In this document: in pieces, positions 6,462 to 14,277 of the stretch
How the letters are laid out: every line of letters starts with the position of its first letter
Position numbering within the stretch: position 1 is the stretch's first letter
Assembly (NCBI GenBank): GCA_031270785.1
Contig: JAISWM010000051.1
Span: 1-15,355, forward strand
Direction: 5' to 3'
From: Oscillospiraceae bacterium
GTDB taxonomy: Bacteria > Bacillota > Clostridia > Oscillospirales > Acutalibacteraceae
DNA length: 15,355 nt
Notes under the pieces: generated by a model
Told to the model about the DNA's origin: nothing
Databases searched by the model: none
The model's input: the letters and a program-made list of their open reading frames with translations, nothing else
Made by a program: the position numbers and the translations under genes

Positions 6462-8322
6462 TTTCTATACCTAATTCCAACAATACTTTTTTTATTATTC
6501 CTTCAGAATCTAGTGAATATTTTTTCAGTTGAGATTCAACAGCAGCGTGTTTGACAAATTCATCATTAATAGCCGTGATTACATATTTTCCAAAAAACTC
6601 TGATTCAATAAGTTCAGCTCCGAATTTTTCAGCTGCGGATCCGCTTTTAATGCCTTCTTCAAAAAATAAAACAACCGAAAATTTCTTAGCGCTTTTCACG
6701 GCTTCGGGGTCAATTGGCTTTATAATATTTAATTTCATAATACTTACCGCTTTGCCGTATTTAAATAATTTGTTTCTTGCTTCGCACGCGAATGAAAAAG
6801 TCCTCCCGTAAGTAATTATAATCGCATCATCGCCCGGCGATTTCCCGTAAATATCAAAAGTATTCCCGGTGTACTCAAATTCACTCGGGCAAAAATATTC
6901 CCCGCCTCTGGGGTACCTTACGGCAATAATACCTTTAGGGTTCTTAGCGGCTTTGTTTAGCATCTGTCTTAATTCTATAAAATACGAAGGAGCAAAAATA
7001 GTAACGCTTGGAATCGTATTTAAAAACGCTACGTCAAAAACTCCTTGGTGAGTCTCTCCGTCGTCTCCTATAAAGCCTGCTCTGTCTATGGCCAGTATCA
7101 TATTAAGCCCCTGCAAAGAACAATCATGTATTATTTGATCGTAGCTCCTTTGCAGGAAACTTGAATAAACCGCAAATACAGGAATTAACCCTCCCTTAGA
7201 TAGTCCCCCCGCGAACGTTACGGCATGCCCTTCCGCGATACCAACATCAAAAAATCTTTTTTTATGTTTATACGAAAATTTGGATAAGCTCGTACCCGAA
7301 ACCATGGCGGCGGTTATAGCGCAAATTTTAGGATTTTTAGAGGCAATGCTGCAAATTTCATCTCCAAAAACATCAGAAAAACTTAGGCTCTTTTTACGCA
7401 TGCTTCCCGTGTGTATCTCAAAACCGGAAAGCCCATGAAAGACCCTTGGATTTTTTTCTGCGAATTTATACCCTTTGCCTTTCGTCGTTATAACATGTAT
7501 TAAAACCGGTCTGTTAATATTTTTCGCGATGCTAAACGCACTTTTGAGTTCATTTATATTGTGGCCGTCAATAGGGCCGTAACATACAAATCCCATATTT
7601 TCAAACAAAGTACTGTTATTAAAAAAAAATTTTATAATGCTTTTAAACTTTATGAGTAAATTTTTAAGATCACTGCCTATAATTGGGATTTTATCAAGAA
7701 TATTTTCTATTGTGTTCTTAGCTTTCATATACAGTGGTATAGTCCGCGCTTTTGAAAGATACCTTGATATGGCGCCCACATTTTCGGATATAGACATTTT
7801 ATTGTCATTAAGAACCACAGTAAAATTTTTATTAAATTTTCCCGTGTTATTAAGCCCTTCATAGGCAAGCCCTCCGGTTAAAGCACCGTCCCCGATTACA
7901 GCCACAACATGGCCGCCATCTTCATTTATATTCTTTGATACCGCCAAACCTAAAGCAGCTGATATTGAAGTGCTGCTATGGCCGGAGGTAAAAATATCAT
8001 AAGGGCTTTCACTTGAATTTGTAAACCCTGATATTCCATCTTCCTTTCTGAGAGTATCTAACTTGCCAATTCTGCCGGTTATTATCTTGTGCGTATAACT
8101 TTGGTGCCCGACATCCCAAACGATTGCGTCATTATCATTATTGAAAACGCTGTGCAAAGCGACGGTAAGTTCCACAGCCCCAAGGTTAGAAGACAAATGT
8201 CCGCCGTTTACGGAAACTGTTTCTATAATCTTATGCCTTATTTCATCGCATAATTTATTTAAATCTTTAATATTATTTAAATCTTTTGGAGAATGTATAT
8301 TGCCTAATAATTCATAGTCCAT
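6430..8322 (-). CDS. dxs: 1-deoxy-D-xylulose-5-phosphate synthase
   Basis: This enzyme condenses pyruvate and glyceraldehyde 3-phosphate to DXP, the first step of the MEP isoprenoid pathway, which supplies undecaprenyl phosphate; DXP also feeds thiamine and pyridoxal synthesis. The full-length protein (630 residues) has H42 in GGHLSSNLG, the thiamine-diphosphate motif GDGALTGG (144-151) through NDN (172-174), DGHNINEL (252-259), the central transketolase domain with E364 in GIAEGHAVTFAGG, DRAGFIGDDGETHQG (413-427) and RYPRGG in the later part. A C-terminal transketolase domain follows. The ATG has a GGAG about 13 bases upstream, rather far. It is the first gene of the dxs-tlyA-(nadK) set and lies just downstream of a type B element. 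It appears intact. Confidence 0.97.
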   Translation of the reverse strand: MDYELLGNIHSPKDLNNIKDLNKLCDEIRHKIIETVSVNGGHLSSNLGAVELTVALHSVFNNDNDAIVWDVGHQSYTHKIITGRIGKLDTLRKEDGISGFTNSSESPYDIFTSGHSSTSISAALGLAVSKNINEDGGHVVAVIGDGALTGGLAYEGLNNTGKFNKNFTVVLNDNKMSISENVGAISRYLSKARTIPLYMKAKNTIENILDKIPIIGSDLKNLLIKFKSIIKFFFNNSTLFENMGFVCYGPIDGHNINELKSAFSIAKNINRPVLIHVITTKGKGYKFAEKNPRVFHGLSGFEIHTGSMRKKSLSFSDVFGDEICSIASKNPKICAITAAMVSGTSLSKFSYKHKKRFFDVGIAEGHAVTFAGGLSKGGLIPVFAVYSSFLQRSYDQIIHDCSLQGLNMILAIDRAGFIGDDGETHQGVFDVAFLNTIPSVTIFAPSYFIELRQMLNKAAKNPKGIIAVRYPRGGEYFCPSEFEYTGNTFDIYGKSPGDDAIIITYGRTFSFACEARNKLFKYGKAVSIMKLNIIKPIDPEAVKSAKKFSVVLFFEEGIKSGSAAEKFGAELIESEFFGKYVITAINDEFVKHAAVESQLKKYSLDSEGIIKKVLLELGIENEKKIRYNDF

Positions 8323-8363
8323 AATAAAGATATTACTCCATTCATAAAAAAATATATATGCAT

Positions 8364-8393
8364 AGTATAACTGCTACATTGGAAAAAAGTAAA
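8364..8393 (-). promoter_or_regulatory. Possible dxs promoter formed by a type B repeat end
   Basis: On the reverse strand TTTACT (8388-8393) and TATACT (8364-8369) are separated by 18 bases, a fair match to sigma-A boxes. Both lie in or at the edge of the type B element 8366-8472. Other type B ends have the same TTTACT...TATA spacing. This is a sequence match only. Confidence 0.35.
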
Positions 8394-8590
8394 TTTATTC
8401 GTGTACTTTCTCCCGGCCGTCGGCTGGGAGAAAGTTATAAAAATCAGACGTTTTTCAAACGAAACTGCTATAGCGGGGGAGAAAGATATTATAGCCAAAA
8501 CCATTTTAGAGACGCAGTATTACTTACGTTTCTTTCCCCACCGCCCTGGGCGGGGGGGGAAGAACAAAAAATGCCACTGTTTAAAAAGAT
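8366..8590. repeat. Type B element, half-hairpin remnant and type A element
   Basis: 8366-8472 is type B with stem 8406-8418/8422-8434 (thirteen pairs, one a G-T). 8472-8490 (GCGGGGGAGAAAGATATTAT) is the right half of a type C hairpin with its other half missing. 8490-8590 is type A: CCAAAACCATTTTAGAGACG, a GC hairpin near 8536-8559, and the ACAAAAAATGCCACTGTTT arm. ORFs crossing this region are repeat artefacts. Confidence 0.8.
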
Positions 8591-8644
8591 TTTTACTATA
8601 TCAACCAATTTGGCATACAACCTGGCATTTTCATGCAATTATTA

Positions 8645-8673
8645 TTGCAAGTTCAAAATGGGTTATATATAAT
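8645..8673 (+). promoter_or_regulatory. Promoter of the glycosyltransferase pair
   Basis: -35 TTGCAA (8645-8650) and -10 TATAAT (8668-8673) are spaced by 17 bases. Transcription would begin near 8680, almost at the ribosome-binding site, giving a very short leader. The inverted repeat TGCAAT-TATT-ATTGCA (8634-8649) overlaps the -35 box and could be an operator. Confidence 0.7.
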
Positions 8674-8690
8674 CTTGTTTTGAGGTGAAA

Positions 8691-9749
8691 ATGTTGTCTT
8701 ATAAAAAAAATATCGCGGTAATTATTCCGTCTTTTGACCCCGATGATAAATTATTAAAAGTCGTGTCAGACTTGGTTTCGGCAGATTTTAAGAATATAAT
8801 TGTGGTAAATGACGGCAGTAAAAATGACACAGTTATTTATTTTGACAAAGTAAGAAAAATTTGCAACTGCAAAGTGATTTCCCACAGCGTTAATTTGGGG
8901 AAAGGACGAGCTTTAAAAAACGCTTTTAATTTTATTCTCACAGAACTCCCGGATATAACACATTTAGTAACGATAGATTCCGACGGCCAGCATAGTGTTG
9001 AAGACGTGGAAAATTGCTGCGAAACAATTGCAGAAAATCCGGAAACATTAATATTGGGCGTTCGGGATTTTTCGGAAAAAACTACTAATGTTCCTTTTAA
9101 AAGTCGATTTGGTAACGTTATGACCCAAAAAATTTTACGGCTTTTTTGCGGCATCAATATTACGGATACGCAAACCGGTTTAAGGGTGTTTTCGAGAAAT
9201 TTGGCAAAAGAATTTATGACCGTCCCCGGTGAACGTTTTGAATACGAAATGAACATGCTTCTGCGCGCTAAAGAAAAGAATATTAAAATAAAGGAAGTTG
9301 CTATCAAAACAATATATATAAAAAACAATAAAACATCGCATTTTGACCCTTTGCTGGATTCACTTAAAATTTACGCGACTATTTCAAAGTTTATAATTTC
9401 CGCTGCTTCTTCTTTTATCATAGATATTGCTTTTTTTACTCTGATAACCAAAATTTTATATGGGAAAATATCTTCTTATGTGATAGTTTCGTCTTATTTA
9501 GCAAGAGCGGTTTCGTCACTATTTAATTATTTTATTAATAAAAATGCGGTATTTAAAAATATGGAATCTCACACTAAAACACTGACGAGATACATTATTT
9601 TGTGCGTGATACAAATTACGCTATCCGCTTTTTTGTCACAGCTCCTATTTGACGCAACGCATATTAATGCAATCGTTATCAAAACCGTCGTTGATGTTAT
9701 ACTCTTTTTGATAAGTTTTAAGGTTCAAAGGGGGTGGGTTTTTGAATGA
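8691..9749 (+). CDS. GT2 glycosyltransferase fused to a GtrA-like membrane domain
   Basis: The N-terminal part (about 1-210, counted from ATG 8691) is a dolichol-phosphate-mannose-synthase-like GT2 domain with IIPSFDPD, VVNDGS (38-43), the nucleotide-sugar and metal-binding DSDGQH (96-101) and TDTQTGLR (148-155). The C-terminal part (about 217-350) has four hydrophobic helices typical of GtrA-like proteins, with FNYFINKNAVF between helices. The likely reaction transfers a sugar from a nucleotide sugar to undecaprenyl phosphate and moves the lipid-linked sugar across the membrane. I prefer ATG 8691 with GAGGTGA (8682-8688) as ribosome-binding site; an in-frame GTG at 8685 would sit inside that site and add two residues. 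The stop overlaps the next start (ATGA), so the two are co-translated. Which sugar is used cannot be read from the sequence. Confidence 0.9.
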   Translation: MLSYKKNIAVIIPSFDPDDKLLKVVSDLVSADFKNIIVVNDGSKNDTVIYFDKVRKICNCKVISHSVNLGKGRALKNAFNFILTELPDITHLVTIDSDGQHSVEDVENCCETIAENPETLILGVRDFSEKTTNVPFKSRFGNVMTQKILRLFCGINITDTQTGLRVFSRNLAKEFMTVPGERFEYEMNMLLRAKEKNIKIKEVAIKTIYIKNNKTSHFDPLLDSLKIYATISKFIISAASSFIIDIAFFTLITKILYGKISSYVIVSSYLARAVSSLFNYFINKNAVFKNMESHTKTLTRYIILCVIQITLSAFLSQLLFDATHINAIVIKTVVDVILFLISFKVQRGWVFE

Positions 9750-11755
9750 AAATTTTTATTTCTAAATTTAAAGGCCGGTTTAATTCATCATCCACATTTA
9801 TATTTTTAATTTTTTCTTTTTTGGTATGTATAACTATTTTTGCCAACCGATCTCTTTCTATAACTAACGGGTATTATTTCTTTCGTGCTCTAAATGGAAA
9901 TAATATATTATTTCCGATTGTTTTTGTGTTTATATTTTTAGTGTTAAAAAAATATTATGCATTCTTAGATATTAGCAATAGTAATTTTTTATTTACTGCT
10001 TTTTTGTCTGTATGTTTTGCCGGATTTGAAACCGTAGGGTACAATATAGATAGGTATACCAAATTATTTTATCCATCATTAACTTTATATACTTTTATTT
10101 TTAATATGCTAATATTCTTTGGGTATTTTGTAATTTTTTATTTCCTTACAAATTTACTGGCAAAGGTTTTGGAGAGATATACGAATACAGATGTGGAAAG
10201 AACCGTAAATAATACTACGTTCCTAAACTATAATCCCCTTGAAAAATGTCCGGTTCCTCACACAGAGCGCTTGGGTAAATTTTCCTTTTTAAAAAGTAAA
10301 AGCTATAGCGTTGGTTATTTTGACAAAAAATTTAAATATTTTTCAAATGATACAAAATCTATATTTTTTGTAAGTGGGGCGCTTGTGTCATTTTGGCTCA
10401 TATATTATTTGATATTTTTCCCCGGTGTTGTAACGCAGGATTCTTATTACCAAATTGAGCAAGGGCTGGGATTTAGAAATTTAACCGATGAAAACCCATT
10501 TGTTCATACGCTATTTCAAGGCCTTATAATAAGTATAGGATCTAAAATTTTTGGGTCTATTAATTTGGGGATTTCTGTTTTTTGTGTTTTACAGATGATC
10601 TTTGTGGCATTTGTTATATCTTTTGCTTTAAAATCAATGGCAAAATATTCTGTTCCGATTTTATTTAGAGTTGCTTCGTTTTTATTTTATTTATTGCATC
10701 CTTTAATAGGAATTTACAGTGTTACACTGTGGAAAGATATTTGGATTTCATCTTTTTTACTTGTCTATTCAGTTTTATTAACAGACCTATACATAGATGC
10801 ATTAGAGTTTTTTAAATCTAAAATTAAAGTTTTTTGGTTTATATTAGTTATTTTGTTTGTTATGCTTTCTAAGGGCACGGGAATAATTTTTATTTTTTTC
10901 TCTTTTATTCCTCTGTCATTTAAATTATTTAAGAATTATTTTTTAAAACTATCAACAATTTATTTAATACCTGTCGTGGGCTTTTTTCTGATTAGGCTAA
11001 TTATCATACCCTGTTTTGGTATTCAAAAAGGATATATTAGGGAACCGATGTCTGTGCCGCTCCAACAAATAGCAAGAACAGTTAAAGAAAACAAAGAAAG
11101 TATTAATCAAAGTGAGCAAAAAGAAATAAACGAAATCCTTCCCTACAATGAACTCCCTACTCTTTATAATCCCAGACTTTCTGATAACGTTAAAAGCGAA
11201 TTTAACGAAAAAATGTTTTTGTCCAACCCCATGAAGTACGCAAAATTATGGGCTATATTGGGTATTCGATATCCTAAATCTTATTTAGAATCGTTTTTGT
11301 CTAATTCCTATGGGTATTGGTACCCTGAAACTAAATATTGGATAGTGTCAGACTTAAGCTATGTTAAGATGCTTTATTTTTATAAAAAAAATAATCGGAC
11401 TGTATATGATAAAAATATTGAAAATTATTCAAAAGACAGCTCTATAGTTAAAGATACATTATGCGAATATCTTAATAATCACATTAGAGAAGTCCCTGTA
11501 ATATCTGCGTTATTTAGCATATCGTTTTATTTTTGGCTTGAGCTGTTCATTTTTATGTTTTGCTTGAAAAATAGAAAAAATGACGTAATGCCTATGTTTT
11601 TTATTGTTATGGCGGCTTTTATAACTTGTATTATGTCGCCCGTTCACGCCGAAATGAGGTATGCATATCCTGCTGTTATTATGTTCCCTGTTGTTTTTTC
11701 TTTTAGCATTTCCAAACTAGGGCGTGTTCCCACTAACAAACAGAAACAAAAATAG
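9746..11755 (+). CDS. Large multi-pass membrane protein, GT-C-like (DUF6020-type)
   Basis: The 669-residue protein has about a dozen membrane helices and resembles clostridial DUF6020-type proteins. The block FFPGVVTQDSYYQI (224-237) with D232, followed by NPFVHTL (H254), resembles the first external loop of GT-C enzymes, which take a sugar from a polyprenyl-phosphate donor on the outer face. LWKDIW and LSKGTG follow in later loops, then a large extracytoplasmic region (about 430-580) and final helices. It starts in the ATGA overlap with the GT2-GtrA gene, which would supply the lipid-linked sugar. The acceptor (wall polymer, protein or glycolipid) is unknown. Residues about 153-188, in a hydrophilic loop, are encoded by a type A + type B repeat inserted in frame (10203-10309). 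Function is inferred; family recognition is from memory of the motif pattern. Confidence 0.82.
   Translation: MKIFISKFKGRFNSSSTFIFLIFSFLVCITIFANRSLSITNGYYFFRALNGNNILFPIVFVFIFLVLKKYYAFLDISNSNFLFTAFLSVCFAGFETVGYNIDRYTKLFYPSLTLYTFIFNMLIFFGYFVIFYFLTNLLAKVLERYTNTDVERTVNNTTFLNYNPLEKCPVPHTERLGKFSFLKSKSYSVGYFDKKFKYFSNDTKSIFFVSGALVSFWLIYYLIFFPGVVTQDSYYQIEQGLGFRNLTDENPFVHTLFQGLIISIGSKIFGSINLGISVFCVLQMIFVAFVISFALKSMAKYSVPILFRVASFLFYLLHPLIGIYSVTLWKDIWISSFLLVYSVLLTDLYIDALEFFKSKIKVFWFILVILFVMLSKGTGIIFIFFSFIPLSFKLFKNYFLKLSTIYLIPVVGFFLIRLIIIPCFGIQKGYIREPMSVPLQQIARTVKENKESINQSEQKEINEILPYNELPTLYNPRLSDNVKSEFNEKMFLSNPMKYAKLWAILGIRYPKSYLESFLSNSYGYWYPETKYWIVSDLSYVKMLYFYKKNNRTVYDKNIENYSKDSSIVKDTLCEYLNNHIREVPVISALFSISFYFWLELFIFMFCLKNRKNDVMPMFFIVMAAFITCIMSPVHAEMRYAYPAVIMFPVVFSFSISKLGRVPTNKQKQK
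10203..10309. repeat. Composite type A/B repeat inside a coding region
   Basis: 10204-10226 (GTAAATAATACTACGTTCCT...) matches the inverted type A arm seen at 4717-4739 and 14574-14597. From 10233 the type B left arm (CCTTGAAAAATGTCC) and right arm (AAATTTTCC..., AAAGCTATAGC) follow. No strong central hairpin remains. The reading frame stays open, and GAAAAATGT is read as EKC, the same frame that is open across the intergenic copies. Confidence 0.75.
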
Positions 11756-11810
11756 GGTATGTCTTAAAATAAATTGGAACTCCCCCCCGCGGCTTGCTGC
11801 GGGGGTTTCG
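11756..11810 (+). terminator. Hairpin after the GT-C-like gene
   Basis: CCCCCGC (11784-11790) pairs with GCGGGGG (11799-11805), followed by a short TTT. Upstream, GGTATGTCTTAAAATAAATT is a type C repeat arm starting at the gene's stop codon. It is probably a repeat that now serves as terminator; the T-tract is weak. Confidence 0.55.
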
Positions 11811-11885
11811 CTCACCTTAGCAAGTATAATTTTTTACACAGTTTTTGTTTAAAACCACAAATATTATATTTTTTTAAAATAAATG

Positions 11886-11914
11886 TTGCATTATTATTTT
11901 TTTTGTGCTATAAT
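11886..11914 (+). promoter_or_regulatory. Extended -10 promoter of the Myb-like gene
   Basis: -35 TTGCAT (11886-11891), a 17-base spacer, and TGCTATAAT with a perfect -10 TATAAT (11909-11914) plus the extended TG. The leader is about 40 bases, with AAGGAG at 11945-11950. This is the strongest-looking promoter in the window, and its layout mirrors that of the Rab-like gene. Confidence 0.87.
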
Positions 11915-11960
11915 ATAAATAGAAACGAAAAATATTAATATTAAAAGGAGAAAATTAATT

Positions 11961-12719
11961 ATGAAAAAAATACTTTCGTTAGCACTATCAGGAATTTTAT
12001 CTTTAGGTCTCTTCTGCCCAACATGCTACGCTGGACCTCACTTAAAATTCACTGAAGCGGAAGACGCACAATTAAAACAATTAGTTGAGGAATTCGGCGA
12101 ATCACAGTGGGGCCTCGTTGCAGAGCGTATGACCACCCCAAGAAATGCAAGACAATACAGAGACAGGTATATCAACTACTTAAGACAAAATATTACAAAT
12201 GCATCTTGGACAAATGCAGAAGAGCAATTATTACTAAGCAAACGCCAAGAGTTGGGTCCTAACTGGACAGCTATAGCTAGGTTTTTCCCAAACAGGACAG
12301 AGATTAACGTCAAAAATAGATTTTTCACCCTACAGCGTCAGCAGCGTAAAGCACAACAACTCGCACAACTCGCACAACTGCCCGCACAACAACTTGCACA
12401 ACTACTCGCACAACTGCCCGCACAACAATTCGTACAACTACTCACACAACTACCCGCACAACTACTCACACAACTCGCACAACTGCCCGCACAACAACTC
12501 GTACAACAACTCGCACAACAACTCGCACAACTGCCCGCACAACAATTCGTACAACTACTCGCACAACTACCCGCACAACTACTCGCACAACTACTCGCAC
12601 AACAACCACCCGCGCAGCAGCCACCTGGCCCCCTCGGCGGTAACTTTGGCGATGGCTTCGGCGGTGACTTTAACTTCGGCGGTGACTTTGGCGGTGACTT
12701 TGGCGGTTTTGGATTATAA
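11961..12719 (+). CDS. Secreted two-repeat Myb/SANT DNA-binding protein with Gln/Leu/Pro repeat tail
   Basis: Residues 1-24 form a Sec signal peptide (MKKIL start, hydrophobic core, CYA before the cut). Two Myb repeats follow. Repeat 1 (about 28-74) has the spaced aromatics F30, W50, Y70 and the recognition-helix segment RNARQYRDRYINYL. Repeat 2 (about 81-125) has W83, W102, F121, ending FPNRTEINVKNRFF, the classic R3-type signature. Such tandem repeats bind DNA in eukaryotic transcription factors, and as I recall the family the RNARQ and FPxRT signatures resemble protist (Trichomonas-type) Mybs. Residues about 131-220 are an A-Q-L-P repeat tail, and about 224-252 a Gly/Phe/Asp tail (GGDFGGDFGG). 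No classical nuclear localisation signal is obvious; RQQRK (126-130) is the most basic spot. The domain call is firm. Export and action in a host nucleus are inferred. A bacterial housekeeping role is unlikely given the signal peptide. Confidence 0.88.
   Translation: MKKILSLALSGILSLGLFCPTCYAGPHLKFTEAEDAQLKQLVEEFGESQWGLVAERMTTPRNARQYRDRYINYLRQNITNASWTNAEEQLLLSKRQELGPNWTAIARFFPNRTEINVKNRFFTLQRQQRKAQQLAQLAQLPAQQLAQLLAQLPAQQFVQLLTQLPAQLLTQLAQLPAQQLVQQLAQQLAQLPAQQFVQLLAQLPAQLLAQLLAQQPPAQQPPGPLGGNFGDGFGGDFNFGGDFGGDFGGFGL
12351..12620. repeat. Tandem short repeats in the Myb-like gene tail
   Basis: Imperfect units built on CACAACTCG, CACAACTGCC and CACAACAACT encode A-Q-L and L-P-A-Q steps. Larger blocks recur (12408-12434 resembles 12528-12554). 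Unit lengths are multiples of three, so copy-number change would keep the frame. A second frame is also open across it (HNYSHN-type) but has no start signal. Confidence 0.85.
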
Positions 12720-12739
12720 AAAATTAATATTTACAAACG

Positions 12740-12772
12740 GGCAGGCGGTAATTAAATTTACTGCCTTGTTTC
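12740..12772 (+). terminator. Terminator candidate of the Myb-like gene
   Basis: GGCAG (12740-12744) can pair with CTGCC (12761-12765), or GGCGGTAA (12744-12751) with TTACTGCC (12758-12765). TTGTTT follows. It lies 20 bases after the stop codon. Confidence 0.5.
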
Positions 12773-12935
12773 TAAATGGTTTTGGCTATAACGTCTTTTC
12801 CCCCCTCCGATTCGAGGAGGGAGAAAAAAGAAGTTTCAACTATTTTGAGACATAACCCAAATAGCCATATGAATAAGTTATCGCCCTGCCTTTGGCTGGG
12901 CGATAATTGCTAAAATTTAGACTTTTAATTAAAAA
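12769..12935. repeat. Type A/C hybrid element and type B element at the obgE 3' end
   Basis: 12769-12790 is an inverted type A end (TTCTAAATGGTTTTGGCTATA). Then come a CCCTCC...GGAGGG hairpin and a type C arm (TTTCAACTATTTTGAGACAT), ending near 12857. 12861-12935 is a type B element with hairpin TTATCGCCC (12878-12886) / GGGCGATAA (12898-12906) and inner GCC-TTT-GGC pairing. It lies between two convergent genes and could terminate obgE. Confidence 0.75.
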
Positions 12936-14193
12936 AGTCTAATTCCGCACTGCCGATTTGTACTGTGTCCCCATCCTGTATTCCTTGCTCCTTTAAAGCA
13001 TCATTGAGCCCCCATTTTGATATCATGCTTTGAAAATATTTGAGCGAATCATAATCTTCAAGATTTACGGAATTTATCAATCTTTCAAATTTATTGGATT
13101 TAACTACGTACTTACCATCAATTTTAGTTATTTTTAAAATATCGTTATCGGGTTCATATTTACTATAAAAATCTTCATCGGATAAAAAATTTACGCAAGA
13201 TGGCAAACCGGATAAAGTTTGAGCTATTTTGTCTAGTAGCTTAGATATACTCTTTTTATCCACAATAGAAATCGAAAAAAAATCATACCCTTTACTTTTT
13301 ATATATTTTCCAAAAGCTGATATTTGTTTATCCTGAGCTATATCGCATTTATTCCCTGCAACTATCATCGGCAAATCGCATAGTTTAGGGTTAAACTTTT
13401 TAAGTTCATTATTAATAATTTCAAAGTCATTAACCGGATTTCTTCCTTCAGAACCGGAAACGTCAACAACATGTAAAAGCAGCCTGCACCTTTCTGTGTG
13501 CCTTAAAAAGTTATGCCCCAAACCAAGCCCCTTCCACGCGCCCTCTATGAGACCTGGTATATCCGCTAATACGAACGAATAATCATAACTATATTTAACA
13601 ACACCAAGTTTGGGGGTAATTGTAGTAAAATGATAATTTGCTATTTCCGGTTTAGCGTTACTCACCATAGAAATAAAAGTAGATTTACCCACATTAGGGA
13701 ATCCTATAATACCCACATCAGCCAACAATTTAAGTTCCAATTTAATTTCAAATTCTTCGCCTTGAATGCCCGATTTAGAAAACCTGGGAGATTGCCGCAC
13801 TGAATTAGCAAAATTCATATTTCCGAGTCCACCACGCCCGCCTTCAGCTATAATATATTCATCGGTATTTGAGATGTCAAACATTATCTTGCCGGTGTTT
13901 TCATGCTTAACTAAAGTACCGACAGGGACTTTAATTAATAAATCATCGCCGCTTTTACCTGTTTTTTTGCCTGCTTCACCGTTTTTACCATTTTGCGCCG
14001 CAAATTTCTTTTTATATCTAAAATCAGCTAAAGTAGATAAATTATGGTCTCCTTTAAAAATTATATTCCCGCCTTTTCCCCCGTTACCGCCGTCAGGGCC
14101 GCCGTAAGCGGTGTATTTATCCCGATGAAAGGAAACGCAGCCATTACCGCCATTTCCCGCTTTTACATTTATATTAACAATATCCACAAACAT
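12925..14193 (-). CDS. obgE: Obg/CgtA GTPase
   Basis: This ribosome-associated GTPase acts in 50S assembly and growth control. All three domains are present in 422 residues: the glycine-rich Obg fold (1-158, with GGPDGGNGGKGG and GGRGGLGN), the G domain (G1 GFPNVGKS 164-171, T191 of G2, G3 DIPG 211-214, G4 NKCD 281-284), and the C-terminal OCT domain (about 345-420) typical of Gram-positive Obg. The G3-following segment reads EGAWKGLGLGHNFLRH, with W220-K221 where small or acidic residues are more usual. ATG 14191-14193 has GAGAGG nine bases upstream. rplU and rpmA, common upstream partners, are absent; repeats occupy that place. The 3' end runs into a type B element. The gene appears intact. 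Confidence 0.97.
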   Translation of the reverse strand: MFVDIVNINVKAGNGGNGCVSFHRDKYTAYGGPDGGNGGKGGNIIFKGDHNLSTLADFRYKKKFAAQNGKNGEAGKKTGKSGDDLLIKVPVGTLVKHENTGKIMFDISNTDEYIIAEGGRGGLGNMNFANSVRQSPRFSKSGIQGEEFEIKLELKLLADVGIIGFPNVGKSTFISMVSNAKPEIANYHFTTITPKLGVVKYSYDYSFVLADIPGLIEGAWKGLGLGHNFLRHTERCRLLLHVVDVSGSEGRNPVNDFEIINNELKKFNPKLCDLPMIVAGNKCDIAQDKQISAFGKYIKSKGYDFFSISIVDKKSISKLLDKIAQTLSGLPSCVNFLSDEDFYSKYEPDNDILKITKIDGKYVVKSNKFERLINSVNLEDYDSLKYFQSMISKWGLNDALKEQGIQDGDTVQIGSAELDFFN

Positions 14194-14277
14194 TTCAAAT
14201 ATCCTCTCAAACTATTTTAAATTTAGCAAAAACACACTTGCATTTATCTGTTTTTTTATATTATGAATAAAATTTTT

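Noticed and set aside
8304..8688. Several overlapping ORFs between dxs and the GT2 gene
   Set aside because: They translate type A and B elements and have no start signals. Similar peptides come from the repeats at 1334-1564 and 5347-5622.
8837..9328. 163-codon reverse ORF inside the GT2 gene
   Set aside because: It is antisense to conserved GT2 motifs and has no ribosome-binding site.
12394..12855. 153-codon ORF in another frame of the Myb tail (His/Asn/Ser/Tyr repeats)
   Set aside because: It is a shadow of the tandem repeat, starts inside the repeat without a ribosome-binding site and runs on into a palindromic element.
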